From NCBI RefSeq assembly GCF_020164785.1, contig NZ_JAIUGX010000005.1:62001-126000 (forward strand): a stretch of DNA of 64,000 bases, given 5' to 3'. The translations under genes were made by a program, and so were the position numbers. Below, one piece after another: positions 61,453-64,000 of this stretch. This stretch comes from Mesorhizobium sp. ES1-1 (GTDB taxonomy: Bacteria; Pseudomonadota; Alphaproteobacteria; Rhizobiales; Rhizobiaceae). The notes under the pieces are model-generated. The model made no database searches, had not been told where the DNA came from, and was given only the letters and a program-made list of their open reading frames with translations. How positions within the stretch are numbered: position 1 is the first letter of the stretch; every line of letters begins with the position of its first letter.

Positions 61453-61888
61453 CAGCTCTCGCCTCCATGCGGGGTCTGGGAACCTGCTTGGCAGGGTGAG
61501 ATTAAGGCTCGGGCGCCGCACAAGTGCAGCGCCCGAACCCTATCAGCGCAGGAAGGGACATGGCTGCGATGATCTGAATACCTGTCAGCCAGGAATGGTC
61601 CGGGCGAGAAGAAATGGGGCGCGGTTGCAAGCAATGGAGCAAGCAACCAGCCGGCCCGCCGAACACTGCTATCCATCTGTTTTCTCCCGCGTTTCCTGGG
61701 GAGACAATGTCAGGACGAGCAGGCAGTTCCGCAATAATTAAGCGTTAGGACCGTTGCTTGCCTGTGTCAGACTTAGGTCTGACGCTTGCCCGACTGAAGT
61801 CCCCCGGCGGGAACGGTGAGGCCGAGGCAAAAGTTTCTCGGTCAGGTGCCGGCATGTGGTCGGCCCTGATCTGAAAAGGAGATTGATT
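61453..61888. other. 436-bp gene-free region with strong hairpin at 61506-61539
   Basis: No convincing protein gene seen; a minus-strand frame at 61452-61676 has no domain pattern. A 16-pair hairpin with two mismatches and a two-base loop spans 61506-61521 and 61524-61539 (GGCTCGGGCGC on one arm). It could be a terminator or part of a small RNA. A GGAAC at 61815 with AGTT 17 bases on is a weak stress-promoter candidate for the DUF1236 gene. Confidence 0.5.
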
Positions 61889-62188
61889 ATGAAAATGTAT
61901 CTTTCTGCTGCAGCCGCATCGTTCATGCTGCTCGCCGGTATCGGCGTCGCGGCGGCCGAGGACATCATCATTCAACCCGAGCAGGACACGGTCGTCCGTG
62001 AGTATGTGAAGAAGCAGCCGCTCGCCTCTGTGAAGCTTCCCGGCGTGGAGCTGAATGTCGGCACAGCCCTGCCGGACACGGTCGAGCTGCACGAGGTCCC
62101 GAACGTCAAGTACCGTTATGTCGTGGTTGATAACCGCACGGTTCTTGTCGATCCCTCAACGCGCAAGATCGTGAAGGTTTATAACTAA
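61889..62188 (+). CDS. DUF1236 periplasmic protein
   Basis: From ATG 61889 (AAAAGGAGATTG upstream) the protein has 99 aa: signal peptide MKMYLSAAAASFMLLAGIGV AAA in broken form, then the DUF1236 domain, PEQDTVVREYVKKQPLASV, LPGVELNVGTALPDTVELH, VPNVKYRYVVVDNRTVLVDP and STRKIVKVYN. The function of the domain is unknown; it is common in rhizobial periplasmic proteins. Confidence 0.92.
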   Translation: MKMYLSAAAASFMLLAGIGVAAAEDIIIQPEQDTVVREYVKKQPLASVKLPGVELNVGTALPDTVELHEVPNVKYRYVVVDNRTVLVDPSTRKIVKVYN

Positions 62189-62426
62189 ACCGATTGCCGC
62201 TGGAGGCCCGCCGCGCCGAGCGACGGGCCTCCAGCGAAACGGCAAGGCGGTGTTCGATAGTCCTCCCAAGCGCCATTGCGCAGATACCCTATGGCCATGG
62301 ACCTTGGGCCGCCCGCTAATATCCGGCCACGAAGGGCAGGGGTCAGCAGCGGCCTTTTCCGTCTGGCTAAACTGGCCGACCGGCCCAGGCGACGACGCAC
62401 GGGGAGAGTGCGCGGTCAAGCCACCC

Positions 62427-63488
62427 TCACAGCTCCAGTGCCGCAGCGACCCGTTCCTGGAAATACTGCACTCCCCGCTCATGCCGCCCCGAGAGCGGCC
62501 CGGAGCTATAGGCGCCGGCGGCATAGTTGCGATGCGTATCGGCGCAGATCGTGTAGTCCTCGCGCACCACGGCCAAAGTGCCTTGCACGGATTTCGCCCT
62601 GGTCTCGGATCCTTCTTCGGAGGTGTCTGCAAAGAAAAAATGGTAGTGCTGGTCCGTGTGGTGCGGGGAGGTCGGGTTAATGCGGCTAACGTTCATGCCG
62701 CCATCGAAAAGCGACAGCGTCCAGTTCGGCCACATCCAAAGCCATTTGCCGCGATAGAAGAGGCCGTCTTTAGGCGGTGCTGTCATCCGGACATAACCGG
62801 GATGGGCGGTGGTCTGGAAAGCTTCGAAGTCGATGGCAGCATAGAACGAGGGATGCGTGCCGGGGATGTGGTAGCCTTCGACGAAATTGTCGGTGTAGAT
62901 CTTCCAGTTCGCCGCAAAGCTCACCGTGGCCTGATCTGTGGCGGCATAGGTCTCCAGCGGCTCGTCCGCCAGTTCGGCCGGCAGAGCGCCGAGTTGATCG
63001 AGAAGGCTCTCCTTCGGCTCGAGTGACGCAAAGAGCAGCCCGCGCCATTGCGACAATTGCACCGTCTCCAGCGGCCAGTCCTCAGGGATAATCGCGGGAT
63101 CCTTGCCGTACCATGGCGCCTGCACCAGCCGTCCAGTGTCGGCGAAGGACCATTTGTGGTAGGGACAAACGATCAGCCCACATTTTCCGGCGCCATCGGC
63201 CAGAAGTTTCGCGCCGCGGTGGCGGCAGACATTCTTGAACCCGCGCAAGGTCCCGTCGCGGCCGCGGATGGCGAAGACCGGCGTGCCGGCGATGTCGATG
63301 GCAAGGTATTGGCCTGATGTGGCGACCGAGGCGACAGGCCCCATGAACTGCCAGCTTTGCGCGAAGATGCTGCGCCGTTCCTGCTGCCAGATGTCGTCGC
63401 GGATATAAAGCGACGGGTCCAGGTTGAGGTATTGCGCAGGCGCAGCGTCGAGCGGCAGAGGGTCGGATCGCAACATATCCAGCGTCAT
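62427..63488 (-). CDS. Rieske non-haem iron oxygenase, alpha subunit
   Basis: From ATG 63488 (GGAGAATTG upstream) this 353-aa protein has a Rieske site C-x-H...C-x2-H (CRHRGAKLL, then CPYHKWSF) at residues about 87-110, and the mononuclear-iron motif WKIYTDNFVEGYHIPGTHPS. This is the ring-hydroxylating or glycine-betaine-type oxygenase fold. It should take electrons from a separate reductase, which is not visible in the window. The longer frame to 63770 is filler. Substrate unknown. Confidence 0.92.
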   Translation of the reverse strand: MTLDMLRSDPLPLDAAPAQYLNLDPSLYIRDDIWQQERRSIFAQSWQFMGPVASVATSGQYLAIDIAGTPVFAIRGRDGTLRGFKNVCRHRGAKLLADGAGKCGLIVCPYHKWSFADTGRLVQAPWYGKDPAIIPEDWPLETVQLSQWRGLLFASLEPKESLLDQLGALPAELADEPLETYAATDQATVSFAANWKIYTDNFVEGYHIPGTHPSFYAAIDFEAFQTTAHPGYVRMTAPPKDGLFYRGKWLWMWPNWTLSLFDGGMNVSRINPTSPHHTDQHYHFFFADTSEEGSETRAKSVQGTLAVVREDYTICADTHRNYAAGAYSSGPLSGRHERGVQYFQERVAAALEL

Positions 63489-63693
63489 AGGCAATTCTCC
63501 GGTTGCGACAATCCTGTCGTAAGCGGGGCGACATCGCAAGGGAATTGGTCTGCTGCGCACAGGCTGCAAGCCAGCGTGCAACCTTGCTCTAACGCAGATT
63601 TCTGGAGTTGCGATCCGTTCCAGTTCGCCGATCTGGTGCCGACGGCGTTCAATGTCAGATGTGCAGGCTCCGTGCGAGGGAGCGCCGTGCCCC

Positions 63694-64000
63694 CTAACTG
63701 TCAGCCGAACCGGGCTCTGCCATCTTGCGATGCTGCTCGGCAAGCATGCCGGCCGGAGTAATGTTGGCAACTGCGGACTGCAATTTGTTCTTCAGCCCGC
63801 TGACAATGTCGCCATCGCCTCTCATCATCGCATCCCAACCCGTCTTGGCGACATCGGCGGGATCATCCTTTTCCTGCTGGCCGACCGTCGTATCGAGCAT
63901 ATCGGCACGTTCGAAGAACCGAGTGTCGGTGGCTCCCGGCATCAGGCAGGTCACCGTGACGTCGGTGTCCTTGAGTTCGTTACGCAGCGCAAAGGCAAAA
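63694..64000 (-). CDS. SDR family oxidoreductase, 5' end outside window (partial)
   Basis: The frame is open to the right edge; 101 codons plus the stop are seen. The visible residues FALRNELKDTDVTVTCLMPG ATDTRFFERADM and the C-terminal tail are typical of the second half of a short-chain dehydrogenase (the PG after the beta strand). The catalytic Tyr-x3-Lys and the nucleotide loop would lie outside the window. The C-terminal residues (VANITPAGMLAEQHRKMAEP) resemble those of rhizobial SDRs. Confidence 0.8.
   Translation of the reverse strand, partial: FAFALRNELKDTDVTVTCLMPGATDTRFFERADMLDTTVGQQEKDDPADVAKTGWDAMMRGDGDIVSGLKNKLQSAVANITPAGMLAEQHRKMAEPGSADS

Overview
The window looks like chromosomal DNA of a Rhizobiales alphaproteobacterium, most likely Mesorhizobium or a close relative. 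I infer this from the high GC content, the GGAAC-N16-GGTT (EcfG-type) stress promoters, a FixK-class Crp/Fnr gene beside TTGAY-N4-RTCAA boxes, and many small proteins and ABC operons typical of soil rhizobia. I could run no database search, so the genus is an inference.

Layout. 1-3.4 kb: envelope and housekeeping genes (an OmpA-like repeat protein cut by the left edge, a YcgN cysteine-cluster protein, a small secreted basic protein, a SIMPL protein). 3.5-6 kb: a CAT-anticodon tRNA followed by a sparse stretch of short ORFs, including a 32-codon peptide that resembles a lasso/RiPP leader. 6-9.1 kb: a general-stress block (DUF892 ferritin-like protein, YghA-type SDR, small membrane protein, acidic protein, DUF4142 protein); three genes have near-identical EcfG-type promoters. 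9.2-12.3 kb: SelO, a GNAT acetyltransferase and a FixK-like regulator.

12.6-27.8 kb reads as a low-oxygen/stress regulon. It holds the arginine deiminase operon arcDABC, a quinone-reductase-like flavoprotein, a conserved hypothetical, an MgtC/DUF4010 protein, trxC (frameshifted), a P1B-type metal ATPase, a PPOX-fold protein, a DUF2267 protein, UspA, an MgtA-like ATPase and a DUF2231 protein. FNR/FixK boxes precede arcD, the 18.5-kb gene pair, DUF2267 and uspA, and a weaker one precedes cytochrome b561 at 33.8 kb.

27.9-35 kb: a PepSY-response regulator-histidine kinase operon faces a flavin-based electron transfer cluster (RnfG-like FMN-binding protein, its flavin transferase ApbE, an NqrB/RnfD-like membrane domain and an FAD/NAD reductase domain), followed by cytochrome b561 and a VIT/CCC1 protein. 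ApbE and the NqrB-reductase pair each show what looks like a one-base indel.

35.2-42.5 kb: a tightly overlapping branched-chain-type ABC operon (livGFHM plus binding protein) with a metal-dependent cyclase/hydrolase, a cysteine-desulfurase-like PLP enzyme and an XRE-cupin regulator. 42.5-46.1 kb: assorted genes (two-domain GNAT, unknown membrane protein, LOG, EamA). 46.2-51.8 kb: the most unusual island, with an animal-type haem peroxidase, an unknown 133-aa protein, a SARP/BTAD-TPR regulator and a divergent YcaO-domain protein; it may be an undescribed peptide-modification locus. 51.9-61.2 kb: a MalT-like regulator divergent from an amidase and a dipeptide-type ABC transporter. 61.2-64 kb: a tiny membrane protein, a DUF1236 protein, a Rieske oxygenase and the 3' part of an SDR gene cut by the right edge.
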